In this document: piece after piece, positions 1 through 9,028 of the stretch
Layout: each line of letters begins with the position of its first letter
Position numbering within the stretch: the first letter of the stretch is position 1
Source of the DNA: Thaumarchaeota archaeon SCGC AAA007-O23
GTDB taxonomy: Archaea; Thermoproteota; Nitrososphaeria; Nitrososphaerales; Nitrosopumilaceae
Length of the DNA stretch: 64,000 nucleotides
Reading direction: 5' to 3'
NCBI GenBank assembly: GCA_000402075.1
Contig: ARWO01000004.1
Location: 1-64,000, forward strand
Notes under the pieces: model-generated
Seen by the model: the letters and a program-made list of their open reading frames with translations, nothing else
The model's database searches: none
What the model was told of the DNA's origin: nothing
Position numbers and translations under genes: made by a program

Positions 1-164
1 GATTTTACATAATTAATATCATGATCAGTTTCCATTGAAATGCATTTTTGAGCCCATTCCGACATTATCAGATGGGTTTCAATGTTTAAATTTTTGAGTA
101 TCTCAAGTAATCTAATTCCATAAATAACACCAGTACTGCCAGTTATTCCAACCACTAATTTCAT
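1..164 (-). CDS. ubiX: UbiX-like flavin prenyltransferase, N-terminal part (runs off window)
   Basis: The first 54 residues are visible; the rest lies before base 1. The protein opens MKLVVGITGSTGVIYGIRLL, the characteristic glycine/serine-rich FMN-binding start of the UbiX/Pad1 flavoprotein family, followed by a segment with THLIMSEWA as in UbiX. The family makes prenylated FMN from FMN and a dimethylallyl phosphate; prFMN is the cofactor of UbiD-type decarboxylases used in quinone synthesis. Two menaquinone-type genes (mqnD, mqnE) lie 9-11 kb away, so a role in the decarboxylation step of that pathway is a reasonable inference. The ATG start is clear. Confidence 0.8.
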   Translation of the reverse strand, partial: MKLVVGITGSTGVIYGIRLLEILKNLNIETHLIMSEWAQKCISMETDHDINYVK

Positions 165-211
165 ACATTCACTTGAATATCAGATAATTTTAATGAATAT
201 GTAATAAGCGA

Positions 212-334
212 TTAAATATTAGAATCGAGCATGTCTGTTTCTTTTTCTTTACGCTTGTTAAGCCAAATTTTTACTCCGGCAGCAGCCATACCTGAAAATA
301 AAATCAATCCTACAAGAATCATTTCAATATTCAT
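212..334 (-). CDS. Small single-TM protein (40 aa)
   Basis: An ATG-started 40-residue frame between ubiX and purP. Residues 4-24 form one hydrophobic helix (MILVGLILFSGMAAAGVKIW), followed by a basic stretch KRKEKE and an acidic tail. Positive charges after the helix suggest an N-out, C-in topology. There is no recognisable family. It resembles the other tiny one-helix proteins in this window (22113, 62066, 62176) in size and layout. Real coding status is inferred from the clean helix-plus-charge pattern and the way it fills the gap. Confidence 0.5.
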   Translation of the reverse strand: MNIEMILVGLILFSGMAAAGVKIWLNKRKEKETDMLDSNI

Positions 335-404
335 GTTATATTTTAGAAATGTGTTGGCTAAAAATATACTCAACTTCATATTATGGCTACAATATAATTA
401 AAAT

Positions 405-1496
405 GTGATTAGAAGACCTGAGATTCAAAAAATTGTTAACGGTTATGATGATCTTAGAATCGCAGTTCTTGGAAGCCATTCTGCACTAGAAATAATGGAT
501 GGTGCAAAGGATGAAGGATTAGACACGATTGTTTTTTGCCAGAAAGGCAGAGAAACACCTTATCAACGATTTGATAGAATTGCCGACGAAATTAAGATCT
601 TAAAAAAATTTAATGAAATGTCATCAACAAAAAATCAAAAAATGTTAAGGGATACTAATACAATAATTGTTCCACATCGATCCTTGACCGCATATCTTGG
701 TTACAATGTGATTGAAAATTCACTGAAAGTCCCAATATTTGGTAATAGAGCACTATTTCAGGCTGAGGAGCGTAACAATAAAAAAAATCAATACTATCTA
801 CTAAAAAAAGCCGGGATAAAATACCCAAAAATTTTTAAAAATCCAAAAGACATTAACAAACCTGCGATAGTAAAAGTACAAGAAAAAAAACGTAGATTGG
901 AAAGAGCGTTTTTTACTGTATCATCATTTTCTGATTATAAGAAAAAATCTGAGAGTAAAATTAAACAGGGTATAATCTCAAAAAATGACTTAAAAAATGC
1001 AGTTATAGAACAGCTTGCCATAGGAACGTATCTTAATTTTAATTACTTCCATACCCCAATTTCGAAAAATGTTGACTTTCTTGGAATAGAAAGACGGCTT
1101 CAAACAAACATACATGACTATAATGCTCTTCCCGCAAAGCAGCAATTAGAATTAGATATTGATATACAAAATATTGAAGTTGGGCATACACCAGCTAGTA
1201 TTCGAGAATCTTTACTTGAAAAAGTAATAACAATGGGTGACAAATTTGTCGCTGCTGTAAAAAAAGAATATTCGCCTGGAATTATTGGACCATTTTCACT
1301 ACAAAGTGTGATTACAAAAGATTTGGAAATTATTGTATATGATGTATCACTTAGGGTTCCAGGAAATCCTATCCTTGCAACAACTAGTCCTTATACAAAA
1401 TATCAGTATGGTCAAACTTTTGGTGTTGGACGTAGAATTGCCATGGAAATTAAAAAAGCATATGAAGATGACGTTTTAAGTAAAATTGTTACCTAG
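405..1496 (+). CDS. purP: PurP: 5-formaminoimidazole-4-carboxamide ribonucleotide synthetase
   Basis: A 363-residue archaeal PurP-family protein. It catalyses ATP- and formate-dependent formylation of AICAR to FAICAR, the tetrahydrofolate-independent archaeal step of purine synthesis. N-terminal residues (RIAVLGSHSALEIMDGAKDE, then TIVFCQKGRE) match the PurP substrate domain, and the C-terminal half is ATP-grasp-like with a conserved RVPGNPI segment near residue 318. Length is typical of the family. The start is GTG at 405: an ATG two bases earlier is out of frame and stops at once. Its stop overlaps by 4 bases the convergent BFN-domain gene. Cytosolic. Confidence 0.9.
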   Translation: MIRRPEIQKIVNGYDDLRIAVLGSHSALEIMDGAKDEGLDTIVFCQKGRETPYQRFDRIADEIKILKKFNEMSSTKNQKMLRDTNTIIVPHRSLTAYLGYNVIENSLKVPIFGNRALFQAEERNNKKNQYYLLKKAGIKYPKIFKNPKDINKPAIVKVQEKKRRLERAFFTVSSFSDYKKKSESKIKQGIISKNDLKNAVIEQLAIGTYLNFNYFHTPISKNVDFLGIERRLQTNIHDYNALPAKQQLELDIDIQNIEVGHTPASIRESLLEKVITMGDKFVAAVKKEYSPGIIGPFSLQSVITKDLEIIVYDVSLRVPGNPILATTSPYTKYQYGQTFGVGRRIAMEIKKAYEDDVLSKIVT

Positions 1497-1960
1497 GCTT
1501 TCATTGTTTCCTGTAACAGATTTTTTCTAACCAATATTGGTATTTTATAAAATACAGCAAGTGCAATTGCATCAGATGCTCGATAATTTCTTAATACCAG
1601 ATCTGTTTTACCTGTAAAGTAAAGATTTGCTCTAAGTGCTTGACCACTTTCATAGATTTTCACCTTAACAAGGAATATTTCATTTTCTTCACAAATTTCT
1701 TCAAGCATCTTGTAAATAGTAGGAACGGATTGTTCACCAGAATGGAAGGTTGATATGTGTTTAGCCACTTCGCCTGAAAATGCATGCATGTGAAACTCTT
1801 TTCCATCATCAGATTTTAACAAAAGTAGCCCCTCAATGCCATATTCATCGACAAAACCAATATGAGTGATTTTCACTATATCATAATCCTTCTCTTGGTT
1901 ATCATTAATTTTCAAGACGAAAATCCTCATTTGGTAAGGAAATGGCTTTCTAATAAGCAT
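1493..1960 (-). CDS. BFN-domain (DUF151) putative bifunctional nuclease
   Basis: A 155-residue protein of the DUF151/BFN family. Diagnostic features are the central YGIEGLLLLKSDDGKEFHMH strand pair and the C-terminal helix ASDAIALAVFYKIPILV, the conserved DAIALAL-type motif. Homologues in bacteria and plants have reported DNase/RNase activity; in archaea the role is unknown. ATG starts exist at 1960 and 1930; the shorter begins MRIFVLKI, closer to the usual family start, so the N-terminus is uncertain by ten residues. It converges on and overlaps purP by 4 bases. Confidence 0.75.
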   Translation of the reverse strand: MLIRKPFPYQMRIFVLKINDNQEKDYDIVKITHIGFVDEYGIEGLLLLKSDDGKEFHMHAFSGEVAKHISTFHSGEQSVPTIYKMLEEICEENEIFLVKVKIYESGQALRANLYFTGKTDLVLRNYRASDAIALAVFYKIPILVRKNLLQETMKA

Positions 1961-1991
1961 AAATTATAGTTTGTAAAAATTTTTGTTATAG

Positions 1992-2813
1992 ATGGAAAAA
2001 CATAAAACAAAAACTAATGATAGAGCGTTTATAATTATTGGTTTCGTTGTGATCGGTATAATTTTTGTACTGTATTCAAATACAGATGATTTTTCAATAA
2101 CAACAGATTCGGTGCAGGCTATTGAAAGACTGGCAATTGGATTCTATGCTATTTTATTGATGTCATTTGGTACAATTGGATATGGTATTTATCGTTACCA
2201 CCAGCGAAAAGCTATAGAAAACACCAATGGAATTTTAACCATTATTGCTAAAACTACTATGAATTCTAAATCAAGAAAAATATTTGTTGTAACATTCATT
2301 GCTTATGGAATATTTTTTTCCCTAACGGCAGGATTTATTGTGTATCAACCTGACGTAATATTTTCACAACATTATGATGCAGTTGTTCCATCAGCACACA
2401 TGAATGCATGTTGCGGAGAGCCGGGATATATGCCAACAATTATTGTGTATATAACTGAGCATATTGGTCTACAAATAATTCCGATAAACTTGGTACTTGT
2501 TGTAGTTGTTTCATATCTTGTTGGCCTAAACACAGCACTTGCGATAAAAGCGATATCAATAACAAAAAGAAGTGGTGGTTTGACAAGTATTGGTGCTACA
2601 ACTGGTTTGTTTATTGCTTGCCCTACATGTGTAAGCACATTTTTTGCTATTTTTATAGGCTCATCTAGTGCAGTTACATTTACAGTTATACTTACACAGC
2701 TTCAAACATTGTTTGTTGGTATCACTATACCAATCCTTTTACTAACACCGATATTAATTGCAAAAAAAATGCAAAAAAAAGATGATGATTGTACGTTAGA
2801 CCCTAAAATATGA
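1992..2813 (+). CDS. Conserved polytopic membrane protein with CC and CPTC motifs
   Basis: 273 residues, about six membrane segments (roughly 12-29, 44-66, 97-117, 150-180, 203-225, 227-256). Two cysteine sites stand out: a vicinal pair at 140-141 in HMNACCGEPGYMP, in a predicted loop, and CPTC at 210-213 at the start of a helix. Such a layout could bind copper or carry thiol redox chemistry, which would suit copper-rich ammonia oxidisers, but I recognise no characterised family and assign no function. It diverges from the BFN gene, with a short AT-rich gap holding both promoters. The tail is basic and cytoplasmic. Confidence 0.7.
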   Translation: MEKHKTKTNDRAFIIIGFVVIGIIFVLYSNTDDFSITTDSVQAIERLAIGFYAILLMSFGTIGYGIYRYHQRKAIENTNGILTIIAKTTMNSKSRKIFVVTFIAYGIFFSLTAGFIVYQPDVIFSQHYDAVVPSAHMNACCGEPGYMPTIIVYITEHIGLQIIPINLVLVVVVSYLVGLNTALAIKAISITKRSGGLTSIGATTGLFIACPTCVSTFFAIFIGSSSAVTFTVILTQLQTLFVGITIPILLLTPILIAKKMQKKDDDCTLDPKI

Positions 2814-2839
2814 CAAATCATGTCTTAGTCACAAATAAA

Positions 2840-3127
2840 TCAAAATTGATTTAATTTATTCAAAACGATTTTAAAAATTTCTTCCCTGTCAAGCAGAATA
2901 CATGGAATTGCGTTTTCTTTGCATGCTATACCATTTTCTTTATCACGAGTTATCAAAATCATATTGTTTTCCTTTGTATATTTAATTAGAGAATAGTCAG
3001 CATGAAGTTTTAATCCATCCGCCCGCAATTTTTTCACACTATAAGCATCAAATCCAATTTCCTTCAATTTTTCATCCATCCCATCATCCATTTCATCAAC
3101 TAAAATTTTTAATGGTTTTTTTACCAT
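2840..3127 (-). CDS. DUF5615-like PIN-fold protein
   Basis: A 95-residue protein with the layout of short PIN-like (DUF5615/Mut7-C type) domains. An acidic pair follows the first strand (KILVDEMDDGMDEKLKE), a central DYSLIKYTKENN helix leads to ILITRDKENG with the conserved Asp, and ILLDRE ends the domain. PIN folds use clustered acidic residues to bind Mg/Mn for RNA cleavage. Many relatives are toxins, but no antitoxin-like partner is adjacent, so a toxin role is not supported. ATG start; convergent with the preceding membrane-protein gene. Confidence 0.65.
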   Translation of the reverse strand: MVKKPLKILVDEMDDGMDEKLKEIGFDAYSVKKLRADGLKLHADYSLIKYTKENNMILITRDKENGIACKENAIPCILLDREEIFKIVLNKLNQF

Positions 3128-3174
3128 GTTGTTATCAACTTGAAGTATGAGGATTTATTGGTTTATTACTAATA

Positions 3175-3555
3175 TCAAAGGTGTGAAGACATTTTTTTAA
3201 TTTTTGTTATAATTTGTAATTTTTTATTAACAGATAATTCTGGCTCCATTGTAATAAAAATAGTATATTTTTTAATATACACAGTGATTTGAGTGACATT
3301 TTCTCTTTCTGTGTGTACATAACGAACCTTACCAAGTTTCTTATCATATGCTTCACGCATTTTTCGTGCCTTAGCAGCATCCTTACAAAATTTTTCCTGT
3401 TGTTTTTGAGACTCCAATGAGGATTTACGATCTTTCATAATTCCTTCAATTATGTTTCCCTTTAAATCAAGAATTGAAGCAAATCGCATTGCAGTATTTA
3501 ACGCTAAAATATTTTCAACTACATTGAGTAGTTGTTCATCTTTAGTTTGATTCAT
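3175..3555 (-). CDS. Conserved thaumarchaeal protein, DUF6659-like (roadblock-like fold suspected)
   Basis: 126 residues from the ATG at 3555; an upstream in-frame TTG at 3567 would add four cysteine-rich residues and seems less likely. The pattern of a helix, then MRFASILDLKGNIIEGIM, then a long charged helix and paired strands (ITVYIKKYTIFITMEP) is that of small profilin/roadblock-like sensor proteins often labelled DUF6659 in ammonia-oxidising archaea. No catalytic motif or membrane segment is seen. Function is unknown; a two-component or GTPase-linked signalling role is only a guess from fold similarity. Confidence 0.55.
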   Translation of the reverse strand: MNQTKDEQLLNVVENILALNTAMRFASILDLKGNIIEGIMKDRKSSLESQKQQEKFCKDAAKARKMREAYDKKLGKVRYVHTERENVTQITVYIKKYTIFITMEPELSVNKKLQIITKIKKMSSHL

Positions 3556-3593
3556 GGTACAACACAAAAGTTAGAGTAATATAATTGAATAAC

Positions 3594-4451
3594 CTAATTT
3601 ACCTTTATACATTTTATTAGTAAATAATCAATCAATTTTTCATGCGATGTTTTTTTCATTTTCAATAACGATTTGAATAATAAATTTTCGACATATGATG
3701 GATATTGTGTTAATATGTTATTTCTTAATCTGCGTCTATTTTTAATGTAATAATCAGATAATGGTTCAAAAACATCATGACCGATTTCGATTTTTTTAAT
3801 TATTTTAAATTTTTTGATTGTTTTTGAGACTACAAAATCCTGCTTATAATGTTCTGATGACCAAGTTAACGCTAAAACTCCAAGTTTTTTTATGCTTGAA
3901 ATATTCTTGATTACAGGCATTGCGAATGTAAGAATGCCATTTTTTTTTAGAACACGGTATGATTCAGAAATAAAATCATGAAACGGCTTAAAATGCTGTG
4001 CAGATTCAAGCGCAATTATTCTATCCAGAGAGTTTGTTGAAAATGGTAACATTGTAGATGTAGAATTGATTCCATTAATAATGGAATTTAGTGTTTTTTC
4101 CTCAACGATTTTCTTTGCAAGTTGTAACTGAATATAATTAATATTTAGACATGAGATATTAATATCGGGATATAACTTAGCCCATATTATTGCTGGTGCA
4201 GACAAACCACTTCCAATGTCAAGTAACGAATTTGCAGATTCTAATTCTGCAAGTTCTCCAATCTTATTACATAATCTATTCTGTGCGTTAACTGGTGATA
4301 TGTCTTCTTTATGCCAATATCCAAAATTTAGCATATCACCACCAGTAGCTAATTGCATTACTGGAGATAATGTATTGTAAAGATTTACAACATCATTCTC
4401 ATTTCTTCTAAATGTCCATAGAGCCATCTCCAATGGATTGATTTTAAACAA
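3594..4451 (-). CDS. Class I SAM-dependent methyltransferase
   Basis: 285 residues. SAM-binding motif I is SLLDIGSGLSAPAIIWA, motif II sits around NISCLNINYIQLQLA, and RIIALESAQHFKPFHDFISE followed by SYRVLKKNGILTFAMPV is the usual motif IV and post-motif region of small-molecule methyltransferases. The N-terminal MLNFGYWHKED pattern is shared with tocopherol/sarcosine-type enzymes. The substrate is unknown. The basic C-terminal third (residues 220-285) lacks a known domain. ATG start; separated by about 40 bases from the roadblock-like gene downstream. Confidence 0.75.
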   Translation of the reverse strand: MFKINPLEMALWTFRRNENDVVNLYNTLSPVMQLATGGDMLNFGYWHKEDISPVNAQNRLCNKIGELAELESANSLLDIGSGLSAPAIIWAKLYPDINISCLNINYIQLQLAKKIVEEKTLNSIINGINSTSTMLPFSTNSLDRIIALESAQHFKPFHDFISESYRVLKKNGILTFAMPVIKNISSIKKLGVLALTWSSEHYKQDFVVSKTIKKFKIIKKIEIGHDVFEPLSDYYIKNRRRLRNNILTQYPSYVENLLFKSLLKMKKTSHEKLIDYLLIKCIKVN

Positions 4452-4499
4452 TAACGAAATTAACAGATTTGGACTATATACGATTTAACAACTACCAAA

Positions 4500-4631
4500 T
4501 TACGGTATTTCTAATATTTCGTTTGCACAATGTTTGTGTACCCAATCCTCATCTTCATTTTTCACAATTTCTTTTCCTTTTTCTATAAATGCATCACAAA
4601 CACTACATTTTGTTGAAAATCTTGCTTTCAT
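4500..4631 (-). CDS. 43-aa Cys/His zinc-binding microprotein
   Basis: A short ATG frame, MKARFSTKCSVCDAFIEKGK at its start, then EDEDWVHKHCANEI. The Cx2C pair, followed about 20 residues later by HxHC, gives a plausible single treble-clef-like zinc site, similar to the small PARP/LIM-like zinc proteins common in archaea. It fills the gap between the methyltransferase and a second microgene. Function unknown; a nucleic-acid or protein-contact role is inferred only from the zinc site. Confidence 0.6.
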   Translation of the reverse strand: MKARFSTKCSVCDAFIEKGKEIVKNEDEDWVHKHCANEILEIP

Positions 4632-4808
4632 GATTAACTATATAGTAAAATGATTAAAAAGATGATTATTCGATATGTGTAAACCATTGATTGGCTAAAA
4701 TTCGATTAATTGACTATAAACGGACGAAATTGATCAAATTTTTTGAGTATTTAGGTAAAGCAAAAGAGGCAAACTTGGTATTATAATATAATTTTGATAA
4801 TCATTGAA

Positions 4809-4940
4809 ATGATGTCAACTGAACTTGGTGGATTTTGGGACGATGCTCATAAGTATGCATTTACTACAGGTGAAGAACAATTTGTTAGTGAGATTGCATA
4901 TATTATGACTACATTACATGAAGAAGGTTATGATAACTAG
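4809..4940 (+). CDS. 43-aa acidic hypothetical protein
   Basis: ATG-started frame of 43 residues reading MMSTELGGFWDDAHKYAFTT, then an amphipathic helix with EEQFVSEIAYIMTTLHEEG. Composition is soluble and acidic with several aromatic residues, unlike chance frames here. A TATA-like stretch (tattataatataatt) lies about 20 bases upstream. Its last four bases overlap the convergent flavodoxin-type reductase gene. No family is recognised. Confidence 0.5.
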   Translation: MMSTELGGFWDDAHKYAFTTGEEQFVSEIAYIMTTLHEEGYDN

Positions 4941-5473
4941 TCGTTAGAAACTTTTCGTGCTAACTCCAAAGTTTCATCTACTAGCTGTTTTAATCTAGAT
5001 TTTACATCTTCGCTAGTTATTTGGGCATCTTTTACTGTATCAGCTGTAACAAATACAGACCTTGGATTTGTGATGACATTGAAATAAGACATTAGCTGAG
5101 TTAGCAAAGTCTGAACATCCGTAAAACCACTATTCCCAGATGCGACAATAATTAATCCTGCTGTTTTTCCTGCTGTTTTTTTGTAATCAATGTATTCAAA
5201 CAGATTTTTCAATGCTGAGCTAAAAAATGAGTTATAAATCGGAGTTCCTATAATCCAGACATCAGCTTCAGTAACGTTCTTGATTGCTTGTTTAGTAGTA
5301 TCACTAAAATTTCCATCACCCGTATAGTAATCAATTCCTCCATCTGAAAGATTGATGAATTTGACTTCTAAATCTTCCAAACCTAAACTGTTAGTATACT
5401 CGGTAATGAACTTCATAAAGACTTGAGTTTTAGCGATTTTTCTTGGGCTAGTAGAAATTACAACAACCTTCAT
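4937..5473 (-). CDS. NADPH-dependent FMN reductase family (flavodoxin-like)
   Basis: 178 residues. The start MKVVVISTSPRKIAKTQVFM is the phosphate-binding loop of the SsuE/ArsH/WrbA-type flavodoxin fold. DVWIIGTPIYNSFFSSALKN contains the FMN-contacting GTPIYN and the S.LKN helix, and GLIIVASGNSG closes the flavin site. Such proteins bind FMN and transfer electrons from NAD(P)H to FMN, quinones or other acceptors in the cytosol. The specific acceptor cannot be read from sequence. Divergent from the aldo/keto reductase gene, with 34 bases between start codons. Confidence 0.8.
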   Translation of the reverse strand: MKVVVISTSPRKIAKTQVFMKFITEYTNSLGLEDLEVKFINLSDGGIDYYTGDGNFSDTTKQAIKNVTEADVWIIGTPIYNSFFSSALKNLFEYIDYKKTAGKTAGLIIVASGNSGFTDVQTLLTQLMSYFNVITNPRSVFVTADTVKDAQITSEDVKSRLKQLVDETLELARKVSND

Positions 5474-5507
5474 ATGAGAATTTTTTTCTTAGGATATTTA
5501 AAGTAAA

Positions 5508-6608
5508 ATGATCACTGGATATGCTACACCTGAAGGAACAAAAAAGTTTGCGGAAAGACAAAATCAAGATTCACATAAAAATTACAAAAATGTTCAAAAT
5601 CTTACACTATCCAATGTTGGTATTGGTACATATCTTGGAAATCCAGATACTGAGACAGATTATATTGTTCAAGATGCTATTAAAAAATCAATTTTAGGTG
5701 GAATAAATGTCATAGATTCTGCCATTAATTATCGTGCACAAAAAGCGGAACGTTCTGTAGGAAATGCAATATCACAATTAATTGATAACGATGATATTTC
5801 TCGTGAAGAAATTTTTGTGAGCACAAAAAATGGATACGTCACAAATGATGGTGACATTAAGGAAGATCTAATGCAATATGTGATGAGGGAATATGGTAAA
5901 ACTGGAATTGTAAAAGAAGGTGATATTTCTCCTGGTTATCATTGTATGACTATACCGTATCTGAATGATCAACTTGAAAGGAGCCTGAAAAACCTCGGAA
6001 TGGACTGTATTGATCTTATGTATCTACATAATTCTGTAGAAGGACAAACTCATCTTCCTAGAGAACAATTCTTGAAAAACCTAAAGGATGTTTTTGAATT
6101 TTATGAAAAAAAGCGAAAGGAAGGCAAAATTAGATTTTATGGTATGGCAACGTGGGAATGCTTTAGGACAACACCAGAAAACCCTTTGTTTTTACAGTTA
6201 GCAGAGGTAATGGATCTTGCTGTGCAAGTAGGTGGAAAGGAACATGGATTTCGGTTTATACAATTACCATTCAACTTGATGCTAGACCAAGCATACATGA
6301 CAAAAAATCATAATGTAAGCGGAAAAACTGTTTCTGTATTGGAAGCTGCTCAAGAATTCAATCTTGGCGTATTTACAAGTGTACCAATAATGCAAGGAAA
6401 ACTGTTAGCAACAAATGCGATTCCCGAGCTTGGAAATTTTAGTACATCTGTTCGACTATTACAGTTTGTGAGGTCTACTCCTGGGATAACTGCTCCTTTG
6501 ATTGGTCATAAGCTAGAGTCACATGTTAAAGAAAACATGAATGTAATGAAAATCCCTCCGTTATCAGAATTAGAGTTTAATAATTTGGTAAAAAGGATGG
6601 TTAAGTGA
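5508..6608 (+). CDS. Aldo/keto reductase family oxidoreductase
   Basis: 366 residues with a TIM-barrel AKR pattern. The catalytic tetrad is visible: Asp in GINVIDSAINY, Tyr in the same motif, Lys in FVSTKNGYV and His in DLMYLHNSVEGQ. NADPH-site residues follow near the C-terminus (STSVRLLQFVRSTPGITAPL). It is some 50-80 residues longer than simple AKRs, because of an N-terminal extension of about 30 residues and an insertion after the lysine motif. Substrate unknown. The start codon lies divergent to the FMN reductase, suggesting a shared redox context and promoter region. Confidence 0.8.
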   Translation: MITGYATPEGTKKFAERQNQDSHKNYKNVQNLTLSNVGIGTYLGNPDTETDYIVQDAIKKSILGGINVIDSAINYRAQKAERSVGNAISQLIDNDDISREEIFVSTKNGYVTNDGDIKEDLMQYVMREYGKTGIVKEGDISPGYHCMTIPYLNDQLERSLKNLGMDCIDLMYLHNSVEGQTHLPREQFLKNLKDVFEFYEKKRKEGKIRFYGMATWECFRTTPENPLFLQLAEVMDLAVQVGGKEHGFRFIQLPFNLMLDQAYMTKNHNVSGKTVSVLEAAQEFNLGVFTSVPIMQGKLLATNAIPELGNFSTSVRLLQFVRSTPGITAPLIGHKLESHVKENMNVMKIPPLSELEFNNLVKRMVK

Positions 6609-6626
6609 TCATCTATTACACATGAT

Positions 6627-8822
6627 TTACTCTTTATCGATAAATTCGCTAGCTTGTGGAGGCTCAGGACTCAATCCTTTTCTTTTTCTAATTTCTTGTA
6701 ATAATGTTGCACCAATTGATTTTGGCACTGGTGTCCATGCCTTAAAGTGACTGTTCCATATTGCTTTGCCTGCAGTCTGGCCTCTCATCTTCTCAGATAT
6801 ATCAAAAGTTTCAACAGCAGGAACTTCTCCAATAACAATACTAGCTGCACCCTTTTGCTGCATATCAAGTACTTTTCCACGTTTACCTTGTAAAACACTT
6901 GATACGTTACCTATTAGATCTGTTGGAACACGTACTTCAATTGCTAACATTGGCTCTAAAATTATTGGCTCAGCTGATAAAAATGCACCCAAACATGCTC
7001 GTCTTGATGCTGGACCCAATTGTGATAAACCTCTATGTGCAGTATCCTCATGTGGAACAAAGTGAGTGAATGTAAATTTGCAGTTTCTTACCTGTTCTTT
7101 TGCAAGTCCGCCTTCATTAATTAAATCATCAAAACCAGACAAAAGTGAATCTGTAGATTCATCTACAAACTGTACACCTTTAGTGCCATTAATCATTACG
7201 TTTCCACGAGAATCAAATCTCATTACTTTTTTTGCAACGTCTGGCTCCCAACCATGATCACGAAGGATTTGCGTAGTTTCCTTCTTATCCTTCATCTCGC
7301 TAAGTGTTCCATCTCTGCACATTTCAGCAATTTCAGGTTCCAAAGGTTCAACTCTCATGAAAATCTTATTGTGGCGGTTAGGTGATTTTGCCATAACAAC
7401 TTCAGATGAACCAAGAATGGTTTCTCTGTAATTAATTAATGGTTCAGATGTAATGATATCAATTTTAGCATCTTTAATCAAATTTACTGAGACGTCAAGA
7501 TGCAATACGCCCATTCCAGCCATGATTGTCTCGCCAGTTTCTTCATCAATTTTAATAACAAGATTTGGGTCTTCTATTGTAAGCTTACGTAATGTTTCTA
7601 CAAGCTGTGGAAGATCCTTTGGATGTTTCGGCTCTATTGCCATCTGAATTACTGGTTCAGAAACATACTTTGATGGCTCAAACAAATCAATACCTTTTAC
7701 AGTAGAAATTGTTTGTCCTGCACGAGCTTCAGTTAATCCTAAAAGTGCCGGTATATTTCCAGCTCCAAGTTCACCAACTTGTTCCCTAATGTTTGACATG
7801 AAAAAGTTTACTGATTGTACTCTTCCTTCACGCTTTGTATCAATGATGTTAACAGTTTGCCCATCTTTTATCGTTCCAGAAAACAGGCGACCTATAGCTA
7901 CTGGACCTGCTGCAGGATCAATTGTCATATTTACAATCATCATTACAGTTGGTCCATTATCATCACAATTCAAAATAGATTTTCCTATGTCTGACTCTAG
8001 GTCTCCCTTCCAAATCTTTGGAATCCTATATTTTTGTGCTACATGTGGTGGTGGATGATGTTTTACAACCATTCCCAATACTGCATCTGCAAGTGGCGCC
8101 TTTTCAATCAAATCTTTGACGCTGCCAGAATCTGAATATGCATCAATGACATCCTTGAAGGTTACACCTTTTTTCTTCATTATATCAACATTAATTGCCC
8201 ATTTATCTTTGGCAGACCCAAAAGTTACACTTCCATCCTGAATGGAAACTTTCCACTTCTCCTTGTATTCTTCTTCAGCGTACGTATCAATCAAATCATT
8301 AAAGTCAGATACAACATTTGCAAGAGTTTCTTGCATTTTTTCAGGTGTCAATCTTAACTCTTTAATCAACCTGTCAATCTTGTTAATGTATAACACAGGT
8401 CTCACTCTTTCCTCTAATGACATTCTAGTAACAGTCTCAGTCTGTGTCATAATTCCCTCTACTGCATCACATACTACTACAGAGCCATCAATTGCTCTAA
8501 GACTTCTAATTACACGACCAGAAAAGTCAACGTGTCCAGGTGTATCAATCATATTAATTACATAATCATTTTCTCCTTCCTGATAGTGTAAAGTAACATT
8601 TGCTTGAACAATAGTAATTCCTCTTTCTTGCTCAGCTTTCATAGAATCCATCGCGAGTGCAGAACCTGCAGAAGATGGCGAAATAATTCCAGAATGTGCC
8701 AAAAGGCTGTCACTCATTGTAGTTTTTCCATGATCAACATGAGCAATAACACCAAAATTTCTAATCTTGTTTTTGTCACTGATGATCTTCATTACTTGGT
8801 CAGTTGATTTGTACTTCGTCAT
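6627..8822 (-). CDS. fusA: Elongation factor 2 (EF-2)
   Basis: 731 residues, the expected archaeal EF-2 length. G1 is GVIAHVDHGKTT, G3 is MIDTPGHVDFSG, G4 is YINKIDR, and domains II-V follow in order. The diphthamide loop HEDTAHRG holds the histidine modified in archaea and eukaryotes. The GTPase drives ribosomal translocation. ATG start with MTKYKSTDQVMKIISDKNKI upstream of the G domain. Several long frames on the opposite strand are shadows of this biased sequence. It is convergent with the aldo/keto reductase, with 18 bases between. Confidence 0.97.
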   Translation of the reverse strand: MTKYKSTDQVMKIISDKNKIRNFGVIAHVDHGKTTMSDSLLAHSGIISPSSAGSALAMDSMKAEQERGITIVQANVTLHYQEGENDYVINMIDTPGHVDFSGRVIRSLRAIDGSVVVCDAVEGIMTQTETVTRMSLEERVRPVLYINKIDRLIKELRLTPEKMQETLANVVSDFNDLIDTYAEEEYKEKWKVSIQDGSVTFGSAKDKWAINVDIMKKKGVTFKDVIDAYSDSGSVKDLIEKAPLADAVLGMVVKHHPPPHVAQKYRIPKIWKGDLESDIGKSILNCDDNGPTVMMIVNMTIDPAAGPVAIGRLFSGTIKDGQTVNIIDTKREGRVQSVNFFMSNIREQVGELGAGNIPALLGLTEARAGQTISTVKGIDLFEPSKYVSEPVIQMAIEPKHPKDLPQLVETLRKLTIEDPNLVIKIDEETGETIMAGMGVLHLDVSVNLIKDAKIDIITSEPLINYRETILGSSEVVMAKSPNRHNKIFMRVEPLEPEIAEMCRDGTLSEMKDKKETTQILRDHGWEPDVAKKVMRFDSRGNVMINGTKGVQFVDESTDSLLSGFDDLINEGGLAKEQVRNCKFTFTHFVPHEDTAHRGLSQLGPASRRACLGAFLSAEPIILEPMLAIEVRVPTDLIGNVSSVLQGKRGKVLDMQQKGAASIVIGEVPAVETFDISEKMRGQTAGKAIWNSHFKAWTPVPKSIGATLLQEIRKRKGLSPEPPQASEFIDKE

Positions 8823-8876
8823 AATGCGATTCCATTTTGAACTGGTATTAAATCTTATGAGAAAAAATCCGTTAGA

Positions 8877-8978
8877 TCATTTTTTGTTGATCCAAGTATA
8901 GCAAAAAATCTTGTGCGATTTTTCTTTATCACGCTCTATCATCTCTCCACACTTTTCACACCTAAACAGTTTACTCAT
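8877..8978 (-). CDS. 33-aa zinc-finger microprotein
   Basis: ATG-started frame MSKLFRCEKCGEMIERDKEK followed by SHKIFCYTW. A Cx2C pair and an Hx3C pair about 13 residues apart form one compact zinc site of C2HC type. The frame sits just upstream of EF-2 on the same strand, leaving about 50 bases between them, so it may share its transcript. No known family can be assigned with so few residues. Confidence 0.55.
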   Translation of the reverse strand: MSKLFRCEKCGEMIERDKEKSHKIFCYTWINKK

Positions 8979-9028
8979 ATTAGAACGAAAACTGAATATT
9001 ATTTATATTGAATTTTTGATGATAAATA

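Noticed and set aside
6766..8807. Frames opposite EF-2 up to 107 codons
   Set aside because: Shadow frames created by the codon bias of a highly expressed gene; no start context or motif.
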